Assembly (NCBI GenBank): GCA_025345505.1
Contig: JANVCC010000130.1
Coordinates: 4,440,897 to 4,504,896, forward strand
Length of the DNA stretch: 64,000 bases
Reading direction: 5' to 3'
Source of the DNA: Todiramphus chloris collaris
Lineage: Eukaryota > Chordata > Aves > Coraciiformes > Alcedinidae
Both the position numbers and the translations under genes were made by a program. Below the pieces are notes generated by a model. That model was not told where the DNA came from. It saw nothing but the letters and a program-made list of their open reading frames with translations, and searched no databases. Of the stretch, positions 33,901 to 46,585 are shown piece after piece; positions within the stretch are counted from its first letter, which is position 1; every line of letters starts with the position of its first letter.

Positions 33901-36696
33901 AACTGTTCTTTGGTGTATGTTGAGTGAGTTTTGAGTTAAGCTCTTCAGTGCCCGGTGCTACCAGCCATTGCTGTTTACGTTGCTGATAGCAGCCTCTGGT
34001 GATTACCCAGCAGAGCACTCACAGTGTAGGGGTTCCCTACCCAGTGACCTACTTTAATTAAACTGATAGGAACTTAACCACCTTTGAGACTCCTACTGAT
34101 AGGTTATCAAAAGTGATTCAGAGTGGTCAGTCTCAAATAATGAGGCACAGACCTAAGTCTCAAATCTCCCATGAGACAAAAAAGTTTAAAAACCAGGATA
34201 GCCTTGCGTGCACCAGCTCCAGCCTGTGAAGGCTATGACAACACCAGCACATTGTTATTACTCTGTAGAGAAGATAGCTGGGTGCTTAGAAAAGACAGAG
34301 ACAAAGTTGAAGCTGTTCAGGAATTCCTCAGCAAGCACTACCTTTGTTCCGGTCTTTGAGGGATGCAGCACTAGAATGACCAGAGTTTTAAACTAAATTT
34401 AAGATCTGGTCCATTTGCCTTCAAGCATAAAAACAAGCACACAGGTATCCCGATGGATATATGGCTGTGGTGAACATGGGTTTTCCTATGCATGTCACAT
34501 TTATGTCTCAGACTTCTTTGTTCTTCTTTAGGAGCACCTTGCAGAGTGATCCCATTGAGCAGCGCTTTTCCCAACAAGGGAAATGGGGCAGCAGGCAACG
34601 CACGAAGGGTTCATCTGTATGTGGCTCAACCCCACTTGTCAAAACTACTGGTATGGCCACCTCAGTAAAGCATCCAAGACAGACAGGAAGAGGTACAGTT
34701 TCTACGGGAAGATAAAATCTGGTCAAGCTCACCCTGAGCTGAAACTGCATGGCAAGACAGCTTATCCCTGCCAAGGTTCACACTTGAGCAGTACCACAGG
34801 GCAATAGCTGCCAGTAAGTGAACAGCAGGTGTAGACAAGGCTCAGGATTAATTGTAGGTACAGATGCTTGGCTGTGGCAGCACAGAGATGGAGTGCAAAC
34901 AAGGTATGATGGTATCTGGACCCAGCAAGCTTTCTTTCAGCGTGAAACTGGAATAACAGCAGCAAGAATGCAGAGAGCCATAAACAACAGGGAAGAGGGG
35001 AGACTGTCGGCTACCCACGTGGACCTCACGCTGGGACAGGAGACACGTGCAACACAGAGTGGGGAAAGGAACACTCTAAAGCCACTTAGTGTGCCCCTGT
35101 CTCAGCAAGCGGCTCCACAGCTACACACAGTGTTGGCACAACTCAAGACTTGCTGCATTTTTCACCGTGCATATTCTTTGGACCCAGCAGCACTGCTGAA
35201 AAGGGCACAAATTCCCATTGCAAAACCAACTTCACTGAATAGCAGAGGCACTCAAGCAGAGGAAGTGAGATTTCCCACTTGCACTGCAGTATTTCCTTGT
35301 GGCCTTTGGGTGACATCATCCTGGCATTCTGCAAAAGCGGGTGGTTCCAGGCATTGACTGATGGTAGGAAACAAATTATCACCTCCATTGAAAAGACATA
35401 GGAACAGAACAGGATTAGATGTCTTACCCAAGGGCCACAAGGGGAAATGGGGTCAAATCCAGAATTAAAGTGAAGGTGCCCTAACAACAGGCTACAAGCT
35501 ATAGGTTTGCACAGTGTCTAGAGCAATGTGGCCATAATCCTGCTGAGGCCTCCAGGCAGCACTGCAAGATGCATCATCATAATAATGAGCTTCTAATCCC
35601 AATCAAATGCCCAACCCAGTAGGCACTGCCTGACTCACAGAAAGGATTAGCTAACAGAGTGTAAACAATAGTTGTGGTAGTCGCTGGGCCCATTGTGCAA
35701 TCCTTTTATGCTGAATATACAGATATAGCTGAGAAAATGAGGAGTTTTTCCTGAGAACATAAGTAACATAAGAGTTTCAAATGTAAGTAATGAGTATTCT
35801 CATTCTTCAGCCTTAGGGATAACCCATCGATATCATTGCACACCATTCCTAACCCTTGAATCAGCCAGATTAACAAGGATAGGGACTCATGTTCATACTG
35901 TGAGACAATGAAGACAAGCTACTTACAAGATGATCCTCTGAAGCATCCAGACCATGCCTGAGTCTTCCCATAAATAGGTCCTACTTCCTTTCATCACAGA
36001 AGTGCCTCTGTCATGAGTTAGAACGTGTGGGACAAGCAGGGGATGCATAGGGAAAATCAACAGAAATTAGACAAATTAACCTTTCTTTATGAGATTGAAA
36101 AAATTAAGCTCAAATACATGCTTTTCTATTAAAATGCGTGCCACTAGCCTAGAAATTAATTCCAGGAACAACTGAGAGCTGACATCTAGGAGACAGAATT
36201 GATTGAGTTACTATAACTCAAGAGGCACTCATCTGAGGACAGACAGTGTGGCTCAGCCACCAACAGCCACATTACAGACCACACTCAGTCCAATCACTCT
36301 GCAGTTTCACCAAGCTTGGGCTTCATTATCCACCTCACAACAGAGCTGCTTAAACCATCCCCCAGGTTAGAGGGGGAATGTATTAAATAGGCATCAGTTA
36401 GGGACGCCTTCACGTTAAGTTAATGATGAAGAAAAAAAAAAAAGGTTTTTTTATTAATTTCCCTTGTTATTGATCCTTTGTAATTTATGATGTTTTCATG
36501 TAATCTCTTTCTAATTTCACCATCTGTTCCATAACAACAATAAAATATCAGACCTAACACTTGCCATCCAAATTCTTTGGTAGAGGAAATGGAACAAACT
36601 CTCAGAAAGAAGGGCTGTTGCTAACCGTTTCAGCAGGCATAAAGAAAATCAAGGGGAATTATGTGTGCCAATGTTGTTATCTTTTTGAGGCTCGTG

Positions 36697-36727
36697 ATCT
36701 CAAAAATCCTCAGGGATTTTTTGAGAT
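36697..36727. repeat. Short inverted repeat (13/14-base arms)
   Basis: ATCTCAAAAATCC and GGATTTTTTGAGAT are reverse complements except for one extra base, separated by 4 bases. The stem is AT-rich with no U-run logic relevant to a eukaryotic terminator; significance unknown. Confidence 0.7.
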
Positions 36728-38494
36728 GCTCCGTCTCTGTCAGTTCCAAACAGGAAGCGTGCTCCATGCGTGTTCCTCAGATGACCAGCAGTTAACAGTG
36801 AAGCAACAATTGCAATAAATGGTGAACAGTAATAACAATGGAAGGAGCAGTGGCTCCTGTCTCTCCACTTCTCTTTTATGCACCACCGCAGACAACTTCT
36901 CTTTTTTTGGCCAGGCAGGACACATACTCCAGCATGTCTGAAGACTTCAGCAGCAGCAGGACAGAGGCAAAGCAGAGCTAAAAGAAAAGGATTTTGGTAC
37001 AATTGTCTGGAGTCCTGTCAAAAAGCCCTTTAAGCTTTGCATGTAGGTGGCAGTGGTGGCGATGGCAGCAATGAGTACTTTGTTGGTGACGCAGTTGGGG
37101 TCACACCTGCCTGATGCACGTGGGGTCTATGGCCTCGCATGGACATCCTCAGAGGCTTCTGATGCATGGGGAGACCCCTGAACAACAAGGAAGATATGAA
37201 GCCAGATGTGCAGTGCCAAGACAACAGAGGGAAGGGAGGGCAGCAGTGCCCTATCTGGGAAAACTCCCCTGGCACCCCTCAGAGCAGACCAATTTAACTA
37301 TAACGAATGGAATTAAGTGTTAAACTGCAAACATTGCTTACAGTCACAAGATGCTGAAGTGGAGGAGGAATGATTCAATTTACTCTTCAAGCTCCAATTT
37401 TCAGCTTGCTCCTGGGCTCACAAGACAACCTTCGTGTAGCTGTCTAGTCTTGGTGGGTTTTGAATCAGGGGGGTTGAGTATGAGCCAGGGACTACTATTT
37501 AAAAGAAGCTTACCTTTCACAGAACAGAGGAAACAGCTAGAGAAACATCGGATCAAGTAGTTGTTGGATCTAGTTGTTGTCTCTACTCAGTCCGAGTCAA
37601 AGCTCGCTCTCTGTGAGTCCAGTGCAAAGCCTCCCGTTGTCTTAAAGCAAGGCTGAAATACACACAGGTTACTGAGAACACCAAATAAAAACACTGGGGC
37701 TTTTCATTAAGATCTGGAAGCAGTGTGTCTGAAATAACAAGAGTAATCAAGTGTGCTGTAAGTACCTGTCAGACCTATGGGCTGTTTTCATAAACATAAC
37801 AGCAAGGGAATAACAAAGGAATTTTTGTCAGTGGCTGTGAAGTTTATCAGTTACTTCCTTTGCTTCATACTAGGCCTGGTGATGATCTAGTCACACAGGC
37901 AAGCAGAGAGGTTGTATGTAGTGCTGCCCCAACACAATGTGTGCTTTGACCATACTTTGGCCCACCAGAGCATCCTGCAATCCATTTGTTTTCTAGAGTA
38001 GAGCTGAAGGCTGTAACTGACTGAGCAGTTTATTCTTCTACTGCCCTTTTCCTTTCCCTGCATTTTATTTCCAGGTGGGCAATAATCTGGATTATTTTTG
38101 CGATTGCTAGAGTATCTTTGTAATGTAGAAAAATCAGATCCATCCATACCTGTTTGGTAAAGCAGAGGAAATATCTGGAAACAAAAGAGATCCCAGTGAT
38201 GGGAAAAGGCAAATGTTCAAGTTCTGATCACAAAGCCGCAGAAAGTCAAAGAATGTGAAATAAGACTCCAAAAAAAAAAAGAAACGGTCCTTGAGCAATG
38301 CACAAGAACAAGACAAACCCCAAAGCTCTGCCAATTCACCACATGAGGAAATTCCTTCCTATCCCAAACATAGCCAGAAAATCAGCAGCATGTCTGGGAG
38401 CAAAAATCATTACAGTTGGTCTAGCTTGTTTTCATCCAGGCATGACACTGGCACTCAAAAGATGATGTTGGGTTTTGATCTCTCCTTTCAATAA

Positions 38495-38675
38495 TTACAC
38501 CAGGAATCTCCCATGGCAAAATATTCCAAATAGTGATTAACCTTTTAGGGCAAAAGACAGACTTTCCATGTGTTTGATCTAAATTCAGTTATTTTTTAAT
38601 TTCCAGGAGTAGCTTTTGTTCTTCCTGTTGCTGCTAGTTCACATAGATTCTTATGCAGGTCCTGAAGATCTCCTC
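38495..38675 (-). mobile_element. Ancient CR1/L3-type LINE 3'-region fragment
   Basis: Plus-strand words CAGGAATCTCCCATGGCAAA, TATTCCAAATAGTGATTAAC, AGACTTTCCATGTGTTTGAT, TCTAAATTCAG, TTTCCAGGAGTAGCTTTTGT and CATAGATTCTTATGCAGG follow the order of the reverse complement of old CR1/L3-like 3' regions. Strongly diverged, so inserted early in amniote history if correct. Boundaries approximate. Confidence 0.55.
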
Positions 38676-39530
38676 GAGACATGTCAAACCCTACATAAAG
38701 ATCTGAGGTCTGGTAGGGGTTAATGCATTTAAGCTGTGAAAACATGTTTCTTTAAGTGGCAGCACAGCTATGTATAAATCTTGAATATGAAGTAATTTCA
38801 CATAATGTCTTGGGGTTCTTGATGGAGTCAGGTTGCTCTTTTCATTTCCATCCTTGGGGTGGTAGTGGCTGCTCACTGGGAGGGCGAGCAGCATGCAGCT
38901 ATTACCAGATGGACCTCCTGAGAAGGTGCCGAGCATGTTGGATTTCAAGGAGTACAACTGGAGTTGAGGATATTCAGAACCACAAAGGATCTGGCCTTCC
39001 AAATGCTTTTCACTGTTGCAGGCAAAAATAACTAAAAAATCAGGGGACAACTTATTTCTGTACTGATGTCTCCCGTGTCCAGGCACTTTGTGATCAATTA
39101 CAATGGTCATATAAACTGCTCCTGATCTGATTTGGCAAGCTGGCACAATGATTCCTGCTTCTGATCAGAAGGCTTTCCACAGCTCCCTTGCTCTCTTTGC
39201 TGCAGTGCCTTCTAACCAAACTCCTACATGCTGAGTGTAGACTTAACTCTGGTTCATCACTGGAGTGATGAACATCAAACCCAACAGATGATTTACAGAT
39301 ACCAAACCAGATTGTTTAGTGGTACATGGCAGTAACCAACTTCACTAGCAGCAGCTGTCTGCTGTCTACATCTATGGATCCATCTTCGAAGACAGAGAGA
39401 CTTTTTGGAAGCACCAGGTGTCCCAGGAGTGCAGGAGCAGTGAGTCACATCAGAAATTTAACCTCAGTAATCATGAGGTGATAAACTGGGCTCAGTTCTA
39501 CTAAATTAAGCAACAAAGCAGCAATCTCAG

Positions 39531-39563
39531 AAAAATAAAATAAAACAAAACAAAACAAAAACA
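39531..39563. repeat. (AAAAT/AAAAC)n simple repeat
   Basis: Units pass from AAAAT to AAAAC across about 33 bases, the same transition as in the long tract at 27476-27628. Confidence 0.8.
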
Positions 39564-42500
39564 GACAAGCAGCATTTATCAGTCTTCTTGCAGTTCATTA
39601 TGCAGCCTGGCAGTGCTGTTCTGTGTCATGTTGCTTTTCCCCACCCAAAGCTGTGCTAAGGTATAGTTGAAGGGAGACAAATCCAAACCAGCACTTTGGG
39701 GTAAAACACGACAAACATCGCAATAATCCAAAGTCTAAACATTAGACGTTCAGCATGAAAGATACACTGAGAAAAATACAAGCCTGGCTGAGCACAGAAA
39801 TAAATAGCTACTGCAATCAAACTATCTTGCCTCTGGTTTAAGATAATTCAATATCATGACCATGAAACTAAACTAAAGCTATTCTTTTTGGAATTAAAGA
39901 TTAAGATATTCTGGTGCAAGGTGGAGAGAGACTGGAATCTGATTAAGTCCTTAGGAGACCAAAAAAGGGTGGGTGACAGAGAAAGTCTGCTTTCTTATGT
40001 ATTTTATTCTATTCTTGATCACAAATTTAAGGTCAGAAACTTATTATCTAACCTGTTATCATATGAGCTATCTAAAGAACATGATAGGTGGAAAGCAGAG
40101 AGCAAGGCTAAGCCTTTGCATCTTAGTTTAGGAGCAACTCTCCTCCATGGCCTTGTCTGGAAGCAAAGAGGTGTCCATGGGAAAAGCCATCCCCTGGTGA
40201 CAGCATTAGCGCTATGGCCAGCAGTAGTCTGGGGAGAGGAAGGAGAGGGAAACATCAGTACCTGAATTGCAAGAGAAAATGTAATGCTGTTTCTTCTCAA
40301 GTCCTCAGTGCATCCTGCAGGAGTAGCTCCTTAAAACCAGATATGCTGAAAGAGACACAGCTTCCTTGCTTTTTTTTTACTGCAGTGCCTTCTAACCTAA
40401 CTCCTACATGCACTAATCTTCTGTCCTTCCTGATGCATTCACTTGTCATCAAACCTGCTGGAGATGGGAGCAAGAAGGAACTCAATGGCAAGGAACGCTG
40501 ACCACACAGCTGTAACAACATAGTTGAGATCAGCGATGCTGAATCTGCTCGCTGCTTACACACTAAGTCTCCTCTGAGACCTCCGTGTCACATTTAGGAC
40601 ACTGCCCAATTTCAGTTTAACTTGATTGTTTTCATTGTGCAGAGCAGTAAATTTTAGGATCTGGGAATACTGCAAATCTAGCACACTGCAAACACCGTCC
40701 AGCATCTTTCTGCATCACTATGTCCCTTGAGTGAAGACATAGGACAGATCCTTTCCAACCTATGGATTTCTCTAACCATTTTTCCCTCTTCGGACAGGGA
40801 AGCACAGAGAGCTGAGTGTTTCATTGTATGCTAAAACAGAAAGTGCAATAAATTATATTTACTTAATCTGCACTCCAGGACTCCTCTTTACTCACATGTT
40901 GTCTTTAGGGCTCACACTGCCTTGATCCTTCCAAGGCTAGGAGCACCATTCAGATCCTGTAAGTAATCCTAGTCTCTCATACATGTTTCCTGCCCAGCAC
41001 CACCTGATGCAGGACCTTCAGCCTCCCCAAGGTGCAAAGTCCTTAGATGTTCATATGCAGTTTGACTATCCCAGAAACAGCTGAGGAGGATTGCAAGGAC
41101 TTTTCAAAACCTCCTCCTAAACAAAACCAAGTGGCTTATAGATTACAGCAAGGAGGTTTGGAGTCATGGAAGAGCAGACACTTGAGCACACCTCCCTTCC
41201 CCCAGGTACTCATGCTGCCAAAATATCCCTGGTATTTGCAGGAACCCCAGGGACTCCAGGGCTCCTACTTCTGCCTCTTGCTCCAGAGACTGCCAGTTCC
41301 TACGCAGAGAGCATTTCTCTTTAAAACTGTCAGCCTGTGGCACTTCTGCCCATTCACCCTGTACTAGCATTTTCCATGTGCTAATCCTCAGGCAGAAATG
41401 CTGACAGAGCTATTGCGACTCAATGACTACCAGTTGCTGCCAGGGTTGGGTTTCTCAAGGTTGATGTGCCTTGCTTCAGTGTCCAAGACCAAACTGGTTT
41501 CCTGCTGCTGAAAGCCTCATGATAGTCACCAGAACAAAAACAAATTCATAGGCTGCCACTGAGGCTCTCAAAACCCCTGCTGTCTTTCCAACTTAGGAAA
41601 TGGAAAATAGAGAAGTTCTCAAAATCTGCCTTCCCTACACAGGGTAGGTAGGCTACAAATCGTACCTTACTGGTTTGGGTTTCAAAACCTTTGTTCTTCT
41701 GAGTGGAAACCACAGCACAGTTTTCCACACGTACTGTATGGGAGCAGTACTTGATCCAAGATGCATTCCCACTAGGCTCCCCCCCATACTTACTGTGGGG
41801 ACCCAGGGTAGTACACATCTGCAGACTGCGTGCACTACAAGTACAAAACAGTGGAAAAATCCCTGTGAAGGAAAAGTTAGTCTCCTGTTTATATTTAGAG
41901 CCAGTACTTCATGTAAGCTGTGATGTTATGAAGTCAGGCGTGTATAGTATTATAAAGACATTTCTCCTTGCCCCTTTGTACATAGCTTGACAGAAGCAAG
42001 AGAAAGCCTCTGACAGATGCTGATGAAACGAGCTATCTAGTTACAGAGCTGAAATATTTGGAAAGGACATAGGCGAGAACAGAGTTTATTGCCTTTGTGA
42101 AAAGGGGATTTAATTTCTAAACTATCCACACGTGTCAACGAACAACCTTGTCTCTGCCCTCTGGTGACAGCCTGCAGGCACCGTGCAATTATGATTAAAG
42201 CCTTTTATTGTTTTTGTCCCAGATTAGATTAAGTTGGTATTTAAAGATACAATTTTCTCATTGCGTTGTCATACCAGGACAGAGACACGGTTGTCTGTGC
42301 TCTTTTACTGGGGAGTAAAAAAGAAATCTGAATGCTTTGAGGTAAACATGTCTGGAAAGACTCCTAACTTTGAGGAAGGGCAGAAGTAATTACAATGCTT
42401 CTAAGATTAATATTATTATTATTAATATTATTTCTAAGTTTCCAGTTTAACTGGGAAAACAATTTGAACGAGTTCACAGAGCCACTAAAGACAAGGCAGG

Positions 42501-45500
42501 GAAGAGAAGGCCACTGTGCTGCATTTCTAGTGCTGCCTACAGCAGAGGTTCATCTCCCTCCTTGGCCACAGCAGGGTCAGCATCCCTGCTCCCAGTCAAG
42601 TCAACTTCTGCACACAGCCATGCTGGGCACCTCCACATGCTGCAGGATTGGGGTGTTTCTCAAGAATAAATCTTAACACGCAGCACATAAAGCTCTGAGA
42701 TTTACTTATCAATTCACACAGAGAGACCTATGGTTGTTTCAGAGGAAGACCTACACAAGGATCATTGAGTTATGCTCCCTTCATCACATAAAACAATATC
42801 TCAGCTACTGTTGTTAACATCATTATGATTTCACACATACAGTATCTCACCTGATGGCTATAATGACAACAAACACAGGCACACAATGCAAACCAGAGTG
42901 GCTCAGTGACACAGCAAGTCACCCATTGGCACAGAGCCACCACCATTCTGGCCAACAGCATCTTCATGTAACAATGTGATCTCTGGCCTAGGCATCACAT
43001 GGGCCCTTCAAATTGTTCCTCATATATCTTGTGATAGTTTTATCCAATCAACACCAGTCTCTGGCAAGCCTTACCTTTTTGGTGTTGATTTCAATCCATC
43101 ATTTTAAAGGTCAACATTAGTTTGTCTTGCAAACTAATTTTATTAATCTTTTTACATTTCACACCAATCGCCTTAGAGCAATAGTTTGCACATTCATCTC
43201 TGTTGGCCCTTGGGCATCAAGGGAAGGCCACGTGGACTCCATTGCAAGAACAGCACCTAGCACTGCTGTCCTTGAGAGCCTGACCTTGCTGGATGGGGGT
43301 GGTCTCAATGCCATCCCCAGCCCCTGGGAGCTGAGGACATAGCTTCCCGGAAGGCTGAGCACTGCCATCACCTCTTGAAGTTGCAGTTGACAGCATGGAA
43401 AAACTTCACATTTCTCAGGCCAGTGAGACTGCAGAAATGGAGCTCCAGCCCTTATTTCTGTGAATATTCAAGAAGAAACATGTAACCATCTGCAGCAATA
43501 GGAACTGAAACCAACAGCCCCATCCCTCTTTGCCTTGGATGGAAAAGCGTCTTAATCCTCAGAGTAGGAACTTGTTTGTTTTGTTTTGTTTTCCCTGTGG
43601 GTCACAGGGATTATGCCAGTTTTTGTGTAAAGGAAGACAAGCTTGGTTGAAAGGCTGGCCTCCAGCAGGCTAAGGAGGAGTCCCATGTTGGAAGTGGGAG
43701 GTGGGATTCAGCTGCTCAGAGGTGGAGCAGAAAACAGAGCCCAATTCTCGCACAGTCCAGGAAAGCACATTCAGGGATGGACATCAAGAAAAGCCCAACA
43801 CAATGCCAGCCACAAGCTATGAACCTGAAGCAGAAAGGTCTATGGCAGCCTGGTTGGGTACCCATTTACCTACCCATGGCTCTGTCTGTGCACGATGTGA
43901 CGGCTGTCTTGCAAGCTATCCATTCAGCTCTTTGGGCCACCCCTCCTCAAATACCTAACGTTGTGCTCAGCCCCTGCTGCAATGTCCCTGGCCATGAGGT
44001 ACCAATACACATGCACGACTGGGGGAAAGCCCCCAAGCCCATGCCAGCATGAAGGCACAAAGCTTCCCAGAGCAACAGGGCTGCCTCGCACAATTTGCCA
44101 CGCAGCCCTGGTTGCACGGGTCCCTGCTCGCCCATGCATCTTCCTCATTACAGATGTTCAAATCACGTCACATCGATTAGCGGTACAGGTGGGACACTGG
44201 AAGGTGACTTTACTTTTGCTTTCTCAAATGGCATCACCTAAGATTTATCTAAGCTGATGACTTAACCATATTCAACCTGCTATAATTATAATAATGAAAT
44301 GCAATTGTTAATAATTAGGATATTTAAAACCTAATATTTTTCACTGTTGTCTGGGTCCAAGATTTCATTTTTATTACATGAAGAGTGTGAGATATCGGTG
44401 CTACTCTGATATCAAGACTACTCATGGGGAAAGATTTGACACAAATATGAACCTTCTCAAAGGGACAAGCCTGCAACCAATTGAAACTCCGAGCTAATTA
44501 AAGGGTATACTTGCAAATTCTCAAAAAAAAGGTCCCATTTCTATTTAGTGAGTAATTGTTCAAAAGTTTGTAGAGGACAAATCGTACTTTTCATACAAAA
44601 ATATTATGAACCCCAGCCTACTCAATTATAACTATAGCAGCATGACCAATAGCTCAAAAACTACAGTAGGAGTGGTAAAAATAAATAATAATGGCTTACA
44701 ATAGTTTGGATAACAATAATACTGCTTATTAGCTGTATTCCAATGTTACAAAGCAGATGGGTCTAAATGTGAGAAAGACCTAAAAAATGCCATCAGGGTG
44801 AGGAAAAGATGAGAAGAAGCAGTGCGTAAGTATTTGCAAGTATCTAAGATTCCCAATTTTAAGAAAAAGGAAAAAAGGATCAAAGGTGACAACAGATAGC
44901 TAAATGCCCAAACATTGTCAGAGATACTGGTATGAAGGAAAGAAGAAACAAATAGATAAGGGGGTTGAGGTGGCATGACAAGGAGCACCAGCCTGGAACT
45001 GGAAGTGCAAAGGAGATATTTTCATGAACCCCATTTAAATTCCCCTTCCTATTCCCAAATGCAGTAGGTAGTTCAGAGGGGTTTCTCCAGCCCACCATTT
45101 GCCAAGTAAAGCCCAAGGGACTCTGGCTGTATTCTGTCTTACAGAAGCACTTGGGAAACTGGGACTTGCCTACACTTTGTAGAGGAAGAAGACTCACAAT
45201 TTGTTTCAAGAGTTGTAGACAATCATCTCCCAGATTTTCTTCTTCCTGTGTGGATACAAAAGGAAGCCCAAGAATTGAAAATCACATCTTTTTACCATGA
45301 AAGTGCATGGAAGAATGGCAGTCAGGTTTCTGTATGTCATTTGTCAAAGTCACTGAGAGCTCTGCCAGCAGTCACAACAGTGTCGCTTCCTGAGGCAAGC
45401 ATGTACTCATCCTAAAAACAAGAGACCAGAGGAGCCACAGGCTTGCTGCGTATGGGACCAGAAGCACCAACGAGTCTTATATCAAAACAGCTTTTCCCAA

Positions 45501-46525
45501 CATCACAGGTTTGCTCTGCTATGCATGGGTTCTTGTTTTCTGTTCTTTGGGGTTGACCGTGTCGCTTCCTACACACATTACTTTCACCCACCAAAACGTG
45601 CCCATGGAGTCTCACATCAGGCACTACAGCAAGATATCAAATCCAGTGCAGCATGGGTAGCATCTACACAACAAATTGGATTCACTGCCTGCATCCTTAA
45701 AACAACATCGCTGCCTGGACAACATTATGCTCAAGGGTTAACTTCAGCTGCACTGTCAGTATAGAAGTGCCCCAAATGTGGAGCTGGCCTGGATACCAGT
45801 GTCTTCTACAGCATGCTGTGCTGCAGGCAGCAAAACCTCTCCAGGGCCTGATTACTTCTAATTATAACACTCGGCAGACGCGCAACGTTTTGGCAGAGTT
45901 TGGCACAGTATTTTATGTTGCTTTGGATTGGCTGAGGGAAGCAAGCGCCATCAACTGAGCAGCTCCCAAGGCTCGTTCATTACTGAAAGCAATGCTCTCC
46001 AACTAGCAAGTTGGCCCCTTCTGCCTAACTACTAAAGCACCTCAGAAAGAAAGTTTCCATGAGCAAGGAGCTAAGGAAGAGCTCCTGAGCCTTCCACCCC
46101 TGGCTGAACCACAGCGAGACAGGGGTGGCTCTGCAGGAGGGCAACGCTAGTTGGGACATCAGGCTGGGACTCCTGTCAGCTGGAAATCCCTGCTGCTGTC
46201 CTTGCCTCCAGTACCCACGCTCATCAGCTGCAAGACAGACCCTTCCTCCCTGCCTCATCCTTCACCTTATATATTTACGGGAGAAGTTTCTCAAGGCAGA
46301 GAGTGCCTTTGATATGTGGCTGTGAGATAGTGCATCCACAGGACCCCAATTTCAAACAGCCCCCACGTGCTGCTACAAGAGTGATTGTGATTGATCCCAA
46401 CTTGAAGTGATGTGGGAAAAGACCTGCATCCCTGGTGCAAAATTACAGCCCAGATCTCGCCTCCATTTGAAAGCTATCCTGTGTCTGACAGGCCACATTG
46501 CGGCTCGCAGCTGTAAACGAGGTAG

Positions 46526-46585
46526 CTGGAGCACCAGTAACAGCCTTCCCACTGGAGCACCAGTAACAGCTTTCCCACTGGAGCA
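46526..46585 (+). repeat. 26-bp tandem duplication (about 2.3 copies)
   Basis: CTGGAGCACCAGTAACAGCC begins the unit at 46526; the second copy starts at 46552 with a single C-to-T difference, and a third partial copy follows. Simple local duplication. Confidence 0.85.

Larger units (their letters stand above)
27629..38494. other. Intergenic sequence; no gene seen
   Basis: No supported gene. The stretch includes a perfect 27-bp tandem duplication (30906-30959), an AT-rich motif-dense stretch at about 32110-32560, a 15-base palindrome at 34026-34040, a small hairpin at 36697-36727 and poly-A runs at 36432-36443 and about 38270-38280. The longest open frame (34818-35357, plus) matches nothing I recognise. 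Confidence 0.5.

Noticed and set aside
34026..34040. 15-base palindrome GTAGGGGTTCCCTAC
   Set aside because: An isolated palindrome of this length is expected by chance in 64 kb.
34818..35357. 179-codon plus-strand frame
   Set aside because: No domain, no codon or motif pattern, no splice-site logic around it; consistent with chance.
38691..39146. 151-codon minus-strand frame
   Set aside because: No recognisable domain or signal; overlapping frames on the other strand are equally open.
40735..40775. CR1 3'-end-like words (GATCCTTTCCAACCTATGG)
   Set aside because: The match is about 20 bases with no supporting CR1 sequence upstream.
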